Below, piece after piece: positions 43,497 through 50,908 of a stretch of 64,000 nt of DNA. Within the stretch, counting starts at the first letter, position 1; every line of letters begins with the position of its first letter. The stretch is from the NCBI RefSeq assembly GCF_022346945.1, contig NZ_JAKRNI010000009.1, positions 28,571-92,570 on the forward strand, written 5' to 3'. The position numbers and the translations under genes were made by a program. The notes beneath the pieces are model-generated. The model saw only the letters and a program-made list of their open reading frames with translations, was not told where the DNA came from and searched no databases. The DNA comes from Microbacterium sp. ACRRU (GTDB lineage: Bacteria; Actinomycetota; Actinomycetes; Actinomycetales; Microbacteriaceae).

Positions 43497-44410
43497 GCGG
43501 CATCCTCACCGGGTTCGCCGTCATCGGCCTCGCCGTCATCGTCGGCTACGTCATCGCGCGCATCGACCTGCTCGGCCCGCACGCGCGTCCGGTGCTCAGT
43601 CGACTGACCTTCTTCGTCCTGTCGCCGTTCCTGCTCTTCGTGGTGCTCGCCCGGGCCGACGTGAAGACGCTGTTCTCCGCGCTGCTGCCGGTGTCGATGC
43701 TCACCGCGGCCGTGATCATCGTGGGGTACGCGCTGATCTCGTGGCTTGTGCTGCGCCGTCGCACGGCCGAAACGGTCATCGGCGCGCTGTCGGCGGGCCA
43801 GGTCAACAGCAACAACATCGGCATCCCGATCTCGCTCTACATGCTCGGCAACGCGGCGTACTCGGCACCGGTGATCCTCTTCCAGTTGCTCGTGCTCATG
43901 CCCATCGCTCTGGCGATCCTGGATGCCGCGACCTCGGGCTCGCGCTCCCCGCGACGCATCCTCACGCAGACGGCGAAGAACCCGATGCTCATCGGATCTG
44001 CGCTCGGTGTGCTCGTGGCGGTGCTCGACGTCGATCTGCCGCCCATCGTGATGGACCCGCTCGCGTTCTTCGCCGCGGCGTGCGTTCCGATCCTGCTGAT
44101 GACGTACGGGATGTCGCTGTACGGACAGCGCGTGCTGACCGAGCCGGGACGCCGGATCGACGTCGTCCTGGCGGCGACGTTGAAGCTCGTCGTCATGCCC
44201 GCCGTCGCGTGGGGTATCGCCGTGGCGTTCGCGTTGCCACCCGATCAGGTGTTCGTCGTCGTGGTCTTGGCAGCGCTCCCCACCGCGCAGAACGTGTTCA
44301 ACTTCGCGCAGAGGTACGGCGTCGGCGAGATCCTGGCGCGCGATGTGGTGTTCCTGTCGACGCTGGGCTGCCTTCCGGCGCTGTTCGGAATCGCCCTGCT
44401 GCTGGGCTGA
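43493..44410 (+). CDS. AEC (auxin efflux carrier) family transporter
   Basis: The 305-residue membrane protein has about ten transmembrane helices in two inverted halves. The conserved crossover LSAGQVNSNNIGIPISLYMLG lies around residues 98-118, and a second-half PTAQNVFNFAQRYGVG matches it. Bacterial AEC carriers move dicarboxylates, amino-acid-like anions or other small acids; the substrate cannot be read here. GAGGTG before ATG 43493 is a modest ribosome binding site within the end of the leader peptide frame. Confidence 0.88.
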   Translation: MSGILTGFAVIGLAVIVGYVIARIDLLGPHARPVLSRLTFFVLSPFLLFVVLARADVKTLFSALLPVSMLTAAVIIVGYALISWLVLRRRTAETVIGALSAGQVNSNNIGIPISLYMLGNAAYSAPVILFQLLVLMPIALAILDAATSGSRSPRRILTQTAKNPMLIGSALGVLVAVLDVDLPPIVMDPLAFFAAACVPILLMTYGMSLYGQRVLTEPGRRIDVVLAATLKLVVMPAVAWGIAVAFALPPDQVFVVVVLAALPTAQNVFNFAQRYGVGEILARDVVFLSTLGCLPALFGIALLLG

Positions 44411-44442
44411 TGCCGCTCCCCCACAACCTTCATCAGAAGGTC

Positions 44443-44448
44443 TAAGGT
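44443..44448 (+). promoter_or_regulatory. Candidate -10 for the DUF308 gene
   Basis: TAAGGT at 44443-44448, about 40 nt before the ATG at 44489, with a normal leader containing AGGAAGG. This contrasts with the leaderless genes nearby. Confidence 0.4.
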
Positions 44449-44488
44449 GGGCGTCGAAGCTCCCAGCGTTCACACAGGAAGGCTCGCC

Positions 44489-45040
44489 ATGACCACCACC
44501 ACCCCGTCCAGCTCGCCCGCGGTCCGCGCTGTGCGCACGGCCCTGGCCGTCAGCGGCGTCGTTTCTCTCATCGTGGGTCTGTTGATCCTGCTGTGGCCCG
44601 GACGCACCGCCCAGGTCGCCGTCGGCATCATCGCCGTCTACGTCATCGTCGCCGGCCTGGTCAACATCGGGATCGGGATCTTCTTCCGATCCGGCTGGGC
44701 CCGCATCGGCTACATCGTGCTGGGGCTGCTCTTCATCGTGGCCGGCATCTTCTCGTTCGCCAACCTGCCCGCGGCGACGGCCTGGTTCGGCGTCTTCGTG
44801 GGCACCCTCGTCGGCATCCTGTGGATCATCGAGGGCGTGGTCTCGCTCACGACGCTCAGCCACGGTTCGGGGCGCGGCTGGACGATCTTCTTCGCGATCA
44901 TCAGCATCGTCGCGGGCATCGTGCTGCTGTTCTCTCCCCTTCTCGGGGCCGTGACGCTCTTCATCCTGCTGGGTGCTTCGCTCGTCGTCCTGGGAGTGTT
45001 CCAAATCGTGCGAGCGATCCAGTTCGCAAAGACCGCCTAG
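44489..45040 (+). CDS. HdeD/DUF308 family membrane protein
   Basis: The 183-residue protein has six transmembrane segments in three hairpins, the HdeD/DUF308 pattern, with SGVVSLIVGLLILLWPGRT, then GLLFIVAGIFSF, and EGVVSLTTL. HdeD acts in acid resistance in E. coli; the role in actinobacteria is unknown. AGGAAGG (44476-44482) supports start 44489 over an upstream in-frame GTG that overlaps the -10. It ends at a strong hairpin shared with the convergent S9 peptidase. Confidence 0.82.
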   Translation: MTTTTPSSSPAVRAVRTALAVSGVVSLIVGLLILLWPGRTAQVAVGIIAVYVIVAGLVNIGIGIFFRSGWARIGYIVLGLLFIVAGIFSFANLPAATAWFGVFVGTLVGILWIIEGVVSLTTLSHGSGRGWTIFFAIISIVAGIVLLFSPLLGAVTLFILLGASLVVLGVFQIVRAIQFAKTA

Positions 45041-45055
45041 CGGCGCGAACTTCAC

Positions 45056-45088
45056 AGGGGCCCTGGATGCCACGGCATCCGGGCCCCT
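45056..45088. terminator. Bidirectional hairpin built from a GGATGCC/GGCATCC pair
   Basis: AGGGGCCC-T-GGATGCC (45056-45071) pairs with GGCATCCGGGCCCCT (45074-45088), with one bulged T and a 2-nt loop, between the convergent DUF308 and S9 peptidase genes. The inner stem is the enriched heptamer and its complement. Confidence 0.8.
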
Positions 45089-45095
45089 CTGTCGT

Positions 45096-47075
45096 TCATG
45101 TGACCGGAAGGTGACGCCCCCACCACTCCACCACCGCGTCGAACCGCTGAACGCGATGACGGGGGCGTCCGGCACGGGTGAGCTCGTGGTCCTCGCCGGG
45201 AAAGACCAGCATCTCCGTCGCGACGCCGTTCTCCTTCAACGCCGCGTAGTAACGCGTCGCCTGTTCGAGCGGACAGCGGAGATCGAGCTCCGAGTGCAGC
45301 ACGAGCGTCGGCGTTCGCACCCGGTCGACGACGGCCATCGGGCTCTGCGCGGCAATCCGCTCGGGATCCGTGCCGACGTACTCCTGCCCGAAGAACGAGC
45401 CGATGTCGCTCGAGCCCGGAAAGGCGACCGGGTCGAGGAACCCGCGCTCGACGATCGCCGCCGCGAATCGATGATCGTGCGCGATGATCCACGCCGTCAT
45501 GTAGCCGCCGTACGAACCTCCCATGACACCGACTCGGTCGGCATCCAGTCGCGCATCCGACGCCACCACGCCGTCGAAGAAATCGATGACGTCGAAGAAG
45601 TCGAGCGTTCCCATGGCGTGACGGATGACCCGACCGTGGGCGCGGCCGTAGCCCGCACTCCCCCGCGGATTGCTGTACACGACGGCGTACCCCGCATCGA
45701 CGAGCACCTGGGTCTCATCGAACAGGTGCACCCCGTACGACGCGTACGGTCCGCCGTGGATCTGCAGGATGACGGGGAACGGCCCCTCCCCCTCCGGCAC
45801 AGCGACCCAGCCGTGCACGGGATATCCGTCGCGGCCGGCGACGTCGCGCTCTTCGGGAACGACGATGCCCCGGTCGCGCGCACGCGCCCCGTGGGCGGTC
45901 AGTCGCCGCGGCTGGGCATCGCCGTCGACCATCACCAGTTCGCCGAAAGATGTCGGCGAGGCGATGGATGCCACCACGCGGTTCCCGGCGACGGCATGAC
46001 CGGTCACCTCGACGTCTCCGCCCAGGACTTCCGTCGCCGCTCCCCCGCGGGTCACGCGCACGAGACGGACACGTCCGCGCGCGCGATCCTGCACGAGGAC
46101 GTCGTCGCCGCAGACGGAGAGGTGCGAGCCGACCTCGCCGAGGTCCGTCGTCTCAGGGTCGGTGAGAGCGACCGGCCCCCGCTCCGTGACGAGCCACAGC
46201 GCCGTGCCCGGCGCGACGAAATCGACGCCGGAGGAGCCGACGTCGTATCCCCGGAGGAAGACCGCTCCGTCCGTCGCGACGGCGACCTCGTCGACCGCGA
46301 GGTTCGCGGTGCGGGCCAGGACCTCCCGCTGCCCCGGCGCGTCGACCGACACGGCGACCACGCGCGAGCGCAGATCTCGCGCGCGATCCTCGATCTCGTC
46401 CGGCACGCTGAGAAGCACGCGGCCGTCCTCCGTCCACACCACGCCCGCCCAGCTCGCCACGCCCTCGGTGATCTGCTGCGGCACCGCGGCGACGACCTGT
46501 CGTTCGGGTGCCGCCGCATCCGGGGCGGGCTCGTAGAACGGTTCCGCGTCGACCGCGGGGGCGTCCACGACGAACAGATGGGTGGGGCGGTCGAGGTACC
46601 CCTGCCCGTTCGCGTGCCACCGGATGCCGGTGATCCGGCGCGGCGGCTCGGCCGCGGCATCCCTCCCCTCGACCGTGCCGTAGCGGCCGGGCTCGACGAC
46701 ACGGGCGGTGAAGGCCAGACGCGTCCCGTCCGGCGACCACGCGAGATCGGTCACGCCCCCGGGTTGGTCGGTGACCTGCACCGGCTCACCGCCCGCGGCG
46801 GATACGACGAAGAGCTGCGCCCGGCCGCGCCCGTCGGCGCGGATGAAAGCGACGGTCTCGTCGTCGGGCGACAACCGCGGGGTGTGGTCGGCGACGCCGC
46901 GGGTGATCCGCCGCGGCGCGCCGTCGGGCAGGTCCACGCGCCACAGCTGACCGACGGCCCGGTCGGCGGCGATGTCCGGACGCGAGGTGGCGTACACGGC
47001 GAACCCGCCGTCGGACGAGAGCGCGGGGCGCCCGACCGACACGAGAGACTCGATGTCGTGGGCGCGCACGCTCAC
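45096..47075 (-). CDS. S9-family (prolyl oligopeptidase-like) serine peptidase
   Basis: The 659-residue cytosolic peptidase has an N-terminal beta-propeller with WD/PD40-type repeats (LSPDDETVAFIRAD, LAWSPDGTRLAFTA) and a C-terminal alpha/beta-hydrolase. The nucleophile is in GVMGGSYGGYMTAW; LHSELDLRCPLEQ carries the Asp and GEDHELTR the His. It cleaves short peptides, resembling acylaminoacyl-peptidases. The GTG start overlaps the stop of the upstream SDR gene (GTGA), so the two are coupled. Confidence 0.92.
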   Translation of the reverse strand: MSVRAHDIESLVSVGRPALSSDGGFAVYATSRPDIAADRAVGQLWRVDLPDGAPRRITRGVADHTPRLSPDDETVAFIRADGRGRAQLFVVSAAGGEPVQVTDQPGGVTDLAWSPDGTRLAFTARVVEPGRYGTVEGRDAAAEPPRRITGIRWHANGQGYLDRPTHLFVVDAPAVDAEPFYEPAPDAAAPERQVVAAVPQQITEGVASWAGVVWTEDGRVLLSVPDEIEDRARDLRSRVVAVSVDAPGQREVLARTANLAVDEVAVATDGAVFLRGYDVGSSGVDFVAPGTALWLVTERGPVALTDPETTDLGEVGSHLSVCGDDVLVQDRARGRVRLVRVTRGGAATEVLGGDVEVTGHAVAGNRVVASIASPTSFGELVMVDGDAQPRRLTAHGARARDRGIVVPEERDVAGRDGYPVHGWVAVPEGEGPFPVILQIHGGPYASYGVHLFDETQVLVDAGYAVVYSNPRGSAGYGRAHGRVIRHAMGTLDFFDVIDFFDGVVASDARLDADRVGVMGGSYGGYMTAWIIAHDHRFAAAIVERGFLDPVAFPGSSDIGSFFGQEYVGTDPERIAAQSPMAVVDRVRTPTLVLHSELDLRCPLEQATRYYAALKENGVATEMLVFPGEDHELTRAGRPRHRVQRFDAVVEWWGRHLPVT

Positions 47076-47836
47076 TCGCCCCCGAACGAGTCCGTGTCTC
47101 CCACGAGGCGCGTGTGGTCGGCGGGCACCGGGTCGAGGGCGGCGCGGGCGACCTCGGCAGCGAACTCGGCGACGTTGTAGAGCTTGCCGGCGTCCTCGCG
47201 GCGGGCCGCGATCGCCCCGGGGTTGGCCCGCTCGAGCAGCGTCGCGGTGATCGTGCCCTCGATCATGTCGCCGGAGACGACGGTGAACCCGATCCCGCGC
47301 TCCTCGAGGGCCGGGATGCGCTCACGCAGAGCGTCCTCGCCGGCGCGCTTGGAGAGCGCGACGGGCTCGTACTCCGGCATCGTCGGCGTCGTGCGGATGA
47401 AGTGCGCCTGGTGGCTCGTGACGAACACGACCCGCGAGCCCTCCCGCAGCAGGGGCAGCGCGGTCTCGAGCACGTTGACCTGCGCGTCGCGGTTGAGCTT
47501 CAGGGCGTAATCCTCGGCCATACCCGACTCCATACCGCCCGAGGCGTTGAGCACGAGCACGTCGAGACCGCCGAACGTGCGCTCGACCTCGTCGAACATC
47601 GCCTGCACCGACGCGGGGTCGGTGAGGTCGGCGCCGACCACGAGCGCCTCGACGCCCAGCTCGCGCAGCTCAGCGGCGAGCTTCTCGGCGCGGGGGGCCT
47701 TGTTGCGGAAGTTGATGACGACGTTCGCGCCGGCCTCCGCGAAGTATCGAACCGTGTCGGCGCCGATACCGCGCGATGAGCCGGTGACGAGCGCAGTCTT
47801 GCCGCTCAGGGAGCCGGACGGGAGGGTCTGAGACAC
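47072..47836 (-). CDS. SDR-family oxidoreductase with altered active site
   Basis: The 254-residue Rossmann enzyme has the glycine motif KTALVTGSSRGIGADT and the strand-4 motif VLNASGG. VFVTSHQAHFI carries the Ser region. The usual catalytic YxxxK is not formed: the segment reads YEPVALSKRAGED, with Val four residues before the Lys and the Tyr seven before it. It may use another Tyr or be a non-reductive family member. The GTG start at 47836 follows a GGAG. It is the first gene of the SDR-S9 unit. Confidence 0.85.
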   Translation of the reverse strand: MSQTLPSGSLSGKTALVTGSSRGIGADTVRYFAEAGANVVINFRNKAPRAEKLAAELRELGVEALVVGADLTDPASVQAMFDEVERTFGGLDVLVLNASGGMESGMAEDYALKLNRDAQVNVLETALPLLREGSRVVFVTSHQAHFIRTTPTMPEYEPVALSKRAGEDALRERIPALEERGIGFTVVSGDMIEGTITATLLERANPGAIAARREDAGKLYNVAEFAAEVARAALDPVPADHTRLVGDTDSFGGE

Positions 47837-47995
47837 GGGAACTCCTGATGGTTCGAGATCGGATGCCGCGCGGCGACGGGGGCCGGGGCGACCTCCCCAG
47901 CCTACCGAGCCGCACCAGGGATGCCCGGAGCGGTGGAACGTCGCCGCCACCCGCTCGACCGGCGTGCGTGCTACGTTCGCCCGCGGAGGCCCCTG

Positions 47996-48793
47996 ATGCA
48001 CGCGCCGATCCCCACCCGCCACCCGTACCTCGCACCCGAGGGACCGCGCGTCCTCGCGCACCGGGGCCTCGTGACGACGGATGCCGCAGCGCTCGGGGTG
48101 GTCGAGAACTCGTTCGCGGCGGTGGCCGCCGCCCATGCCGCCGACGTCGACTACGTCGAATCCGACTGCCACCTGACCGCCGACGGGACGGTGGTGCTCT
48201 TCCACGACGACGATCTGTCGCGCGTGACGGGCGACCCTCGCGCCATCGCCGACGTCCGCCTGCCCGAACTGGAAGAGCTCATGGCCGAGCGCGGCGGTCT
48301 GGTGACGCTCGCGCAGGCGCTCGACGCGTTCCCCGAGCTGCGCTTCAACCTCGACGTGAAGGCCGAGAGGGCGGCCGAAGCAGTCGGGCGCCTCGTCGCC
48401 CCGCACGCGGCGCGCGTTCTGGTGACGAGCTTCTCCGACGACAGACGCGTGGCGGCTCTGAAGGCCGCCCACGCCGCGGGCGCCGCGCTCCGCCCCGCCA
48501 CCTCGCCCGGATCGTCGACCGTCGCGCAGATCGTCGCGGCCCAGCGACTGGGGCTCCGCACGCGCCTACGGCGGCTCCTCAGCGGGCTCGACGCCCTGCA
48601 GATCCCGGAGCGGCAGGGACCACTGCCGGTGCTGTCGCAGGGACTCCTCCGCGCCGCACACGCCGCGGGTGTCGAGGTGCACGTCTGGACCGTGAACGAC
48701 CCGGCCCAGATGACGCGACTACTCGGTCGGGGCGTCGACGGGCTGGTCACCGACCGCGCCGACCTCGCGCTCGCCGTCGTGAACGGACGTTGA
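47996..48793 (+). CDS. Glycerophosphodiester phosphodiesterase
   Basis: The 265-residue TIM barrel hydrolyses glycerophosphodiesters to sn-glycerol-3-phosphate and an alcohol. The signature is VLAHRGLV, NSFAAVAAAHAADVDYVESDCHLTADGTVVLFHDDDLSRVTG, with catalytic His pair and metal Glu/Asp. VWTVNDPAQM is the usual late motif. No signal peptide is present, so it acts in the cytosol. GGAGG (47985-47989) sets the start, and TACGTT at about 47972 is a possible -10. Confidence 0.9.
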   Translation: MHAPIPTRHPYLAPEGPRVLAHRGLVTTDAAALGVVENSFAAVAAAHAADVDYVESDCHLTADGTVVLFHDDDLSRVTGDPRAIADVRLPELEELMAERGGLVTLAQALDAFPELRFNLDVKAERAAEAVGRLVAPHAARVLVTSFSDDRRVAALKAAHAAGAALRPATSPGSSTVAQIVAAQRLGLRTRLRRLLSGLDALQIPERQGPLPVLSQGLLRAAHAAGVEVHVWTVNDPAQMTRLLGRGVDGLVTDRADLALAVVNGR

Positions 48794-48845
48794 ACGCAAG
48801 ATGTCCTGAGCATCGTCTGTGAATCCCGCCACGGGGCCGCCGGTT

Positions 48846-48877
48846 CGAATAAAGCGCACAGGTGCGGCCGTTATACA
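48846..48877 (+). promoter_or_regulatory. Candidate SigR/SigH-type promoter of rbpA
   Basis: CGAAT (48846-48850), 19 nt, GTT (48870-48872) resembles the thiol-stress sigma consensus GGAAT-N18/19-GTT with one mismatch. TATACA at 48872-48877 could also serve as a housekeeping -10. rbpA is a SigR target in Streptomyces. Confidence 0.5.
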
Positions 48878-48902
48878 TGGGGACCGACGAGAGGACCACA
48901 CA

Positions 48903-49274
48903 ATGGCAGATCGCAGTCTTCGAGGCATCCGACTCGGCGCACAGAGCCTTCAGAGCGAAGACGGGGTCGTGTTCCACGACCGGGCCCAGCACACCTACGC
49001 CTGCAGTACCTGCGGCCGCGAGACGGTGCTGACCTTCGCCGCCGACGCCGAGGTTCCCCCGGCATGGGAGTGCCGTACGTGTGGCGCCGAGGCGCTGCTG
49101 CGCATCGGCGAGGGCACCGCCACCGTCGACCACAGCGACGACAAGGCACCCCGCACGCACTGGGACATGCTTCTAGAGCGTCGCACGATCCCCGAGCTCG
49201 AGGAGCTCCTGGAGGAGCGCCTGGCCTTCCTGCGCGCACGCCGTGGCGGCGGCGACCAGAAGATCAGCGCCTGA
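48903..49274 (+). CDS. rbpA: RNA polymerase-binding protein RbpA
   Basis: The 123-residue actinobacterial transcription factor binds RNA polymerase holoenzyme and the principal sigma factor to stabilise open complexes. It begins MADRSLRGIRLGAQSLQSE, then has the core domain with CSTCG and CRTCG (zinc-site Cys pairs, all four retained), a basic linker and the C-terminal sigma-interaction domain HWDMLLERRTIPELEELLEERL. GAGAGGA is the ribosome binding site. It is followed by a terminator hairpin that lies inside the 3' end of lnt. Confidence 0.95.
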   Translation: MADRSLRGIRLGAQSLQSEDGVVFHDRAQHTYACSTCGRETVLTFAADAEVPPAWECRTCGAEALLRIGEGTATVDHSDDKAPRTHWDMLLERRTIPELEELLEERLAFLRARRGGGDQKISA

Positions 49275-49287
49275 CGCGGATCACGAA

Positions 49288-50847
49288 TCAGACGCCGGTT
49301 CCCTCGGGAGCCGGCGTCTTCTTCGTGCGCCTGCGCAGCCCGAGCAGCACTCCCGCCGCCGCGAGGCCGGCGATACTCCCCCACCCGAGGATGATCTTCA
49401 CGGCTGGGCCGATCACGACGGCGGGGGTGAGTCCCGTCCGCAGCGGGACATCGGTGAGCATGTGCCCCGCGACGTCCACCGGCAGCTCGTCCAGCGTCGC
49501 ACCGTCGGGAGCGATCACCTGGCTCGTTCCCACCGTCGAGAGGTTGACCACGGCCCGGCCGGTCTCGATGGCGCGCATGCGCGCGAAGGCCAGCTGCTGC
49601 AGGTTCTCGTCGGTTCCGCGGAAATCGGCGTTGTTCGTCTGGAACATGAACACCTCCGCACCCTGCGCCGCGCCGTCCCACACGACGTCGTCGTAGATGA
49701 CGTCGAAGCAGATGGCCACACCGATGCCCACGCCCTCGAGGTCGAACACCGGGCTGGCGGTGCCCGGGGTGTACTCGCGCCCGATGAGCCCGATCAGGTC
49801 GGGAGCCAACGGCTCCCAGAACGCGCGATCGGGGACGTATTCGCCGAACGGCACCGGATGCCGTTTGTCGTACGTCTGCTGCGGTCCACCCTCGGCCGTC
49901 CACAGCAATGCCGAGTTGTACAGCTGTGATCCGCGCTCCGTCACCGCCGCGACGAGGAGCGGGGCGTCGACCCGGCGGGAGAGCTGGTTCAAGGTCGCTG
50001 CCGTGGCAGGGTACGCGGTCGGGTCCGAATCCACGCCACCCTCGGGCCAGAGCAGCACATCCATCTCTTCCCCGAAGAGCGGTGCGGATGCCGCGAGCTG
50101 CGCGTTGAGCACCGCATTGGGGCCGCGGGGGTCGAAGTAGCCGGCGGGCCCGTTTCCCTGAACCGCGCCGACGCGGATCGTCCCGGCTTCACCGGTCGGG
50201 AACTGCGGCAGCACGAGCAGCGCCGCCAGCAGCGCCGCCGCGGGAACCGCCGGCAGCACTCGGCGGGCGCGCGTCCGGCGCACGTACTCGATCGCCATGG
50301 CGCAGAACAGCACCACGAGGAAACTGAGGCCGGACATCCCCACCCAGGACGCGACCTCGGCGAACGGCCCGGTGACCTGCGAGACGCCGATGCGCCCCCA
50401 CGGAAAACCCCCGTAGGGCCACGATCCCACGATCTGCTCGCGCAGCGTCCACAGACCCGCCACCAGCGCGGGCAGCAGCACGAGACGGCCGAGGCGTCCC
50501 GGAACGATCCGCGGCATCCATCGATATGCCAGCGCGATCGGTACCGCGAACACCGCCGTGAGGAGCGCTTCGAGCGCGGAGAGCGCGATCCACGGAATCG
50601 GCCCCAGGTAGCGCGCGGTGAACAGCAGGTTCACCGAGAAGAACGCCGCCCCGAAGAGGAACCCGACGAGCGCCGCCGACCAGACTCGGCGGCCAGCCAG
50701 GGCGATCAGGGCCATGGCCACCGCGGGGAAGGCCATCGGCCACCACGCGACGGCGGGATAAGCGGTGACCAGGAGGAGACCGGCGGCCGTCGACAGCGGG
50801 GCCGCGATCGCCAGCGGGACGATCGGTCGCGGCGGGTCGTCAAGCAC
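49288..50847 (-). CDS. lnt: Apolipoprotein N-acyltransferase
   Basis: The 519-residue enzyme adds the third acyl chain to lipoproteins at the outer face of the membrane. It has about six N-terminal transmembrane helices, a C-terminal nitrilase-like domain (from about residue 215) and a last helix. Catalytic motifs: Glu in LLWPEGGVD, Lys in YDKRHPVPFGEYVP, Cys in VAICFDVIYDDVVW. The start (GTG 50847) is 6 nt behind TAGGCT. Together with lgt this suggests fully triacylated lipoproteins, as known for many actinobacteria. lspA is not in the window. Confidence 0.92.
   Translation of the reverse strand: MLDDPPRPIVPLAIAAPLSTAAGLLLVTAYPAVAWWPMAFPAVAMALIALAGRRVWSAALVGFLFGAAFFSVNLLFTARYLGPIPWIALSALEALLTAVFAVPIALAYRWMPRIVPGRLGRLVLLPALVAGLWTLREQIVGSWPYGGFPWGRIGVSQVTGPFAEVASWVGMSGLSFLVVLFCAMAIEYVRRTRARRVLPAVPAAALLAALLVLPQFPTGEAGTIRVGAVQGNGPAGYFDPRGPNAVLNAQLAASAPLFGEEMDVLLWPEGGVDSDPTAYPATAATLNQLSRRVDAPLLVAAVTERGSQLYNSALLWTAEGGPQQTYDKRHPVPFGEYVPDRAFWEPLAPDLIGLIGREYTPGTASPVFDLEGVGIGVAICFDVIYDDVVWDGAAQGAEVFMFQTNNADFRGTDENLQQLAFARMRAIETGRAVVNLSTVGTSQVIAPDGATLDELPVDVAGHMLTDVPLRTGLTPAVVIGPAVKIILGWGSIAGLAAAGVLLGLRRRTKKTPAPEGTGV
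49291..49322 (+). terminator. rbpA terminator overlapping the lnt 3' end
   Basis: GACGCCGGTTCCC (49291-49303) pairs with GGGAGCCGGCGTC (49306-49318, one G-U) and is followed by TTCTT. It sits 16 nt after the rbpA stop and within the last codons of the convergent lnt gene. Confidence 0.8.
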
Positions 50848-50859
50848 ACGTCCAGCCTA
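50845..50859 (-). promoter_or_regulatory. Leaderless promoter -10 for lnt
   Basis: On the minus strand TAGGCT (50859-50854) precedes the GTG at 50847 by 6 nt. Confidence 0.6.
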
Positions 50860-50908
50860 GGCGGGCGAAGGCGTCCGGAACTGTGTGCCGGCCGCGGGAC
50901 ACCCCTCG

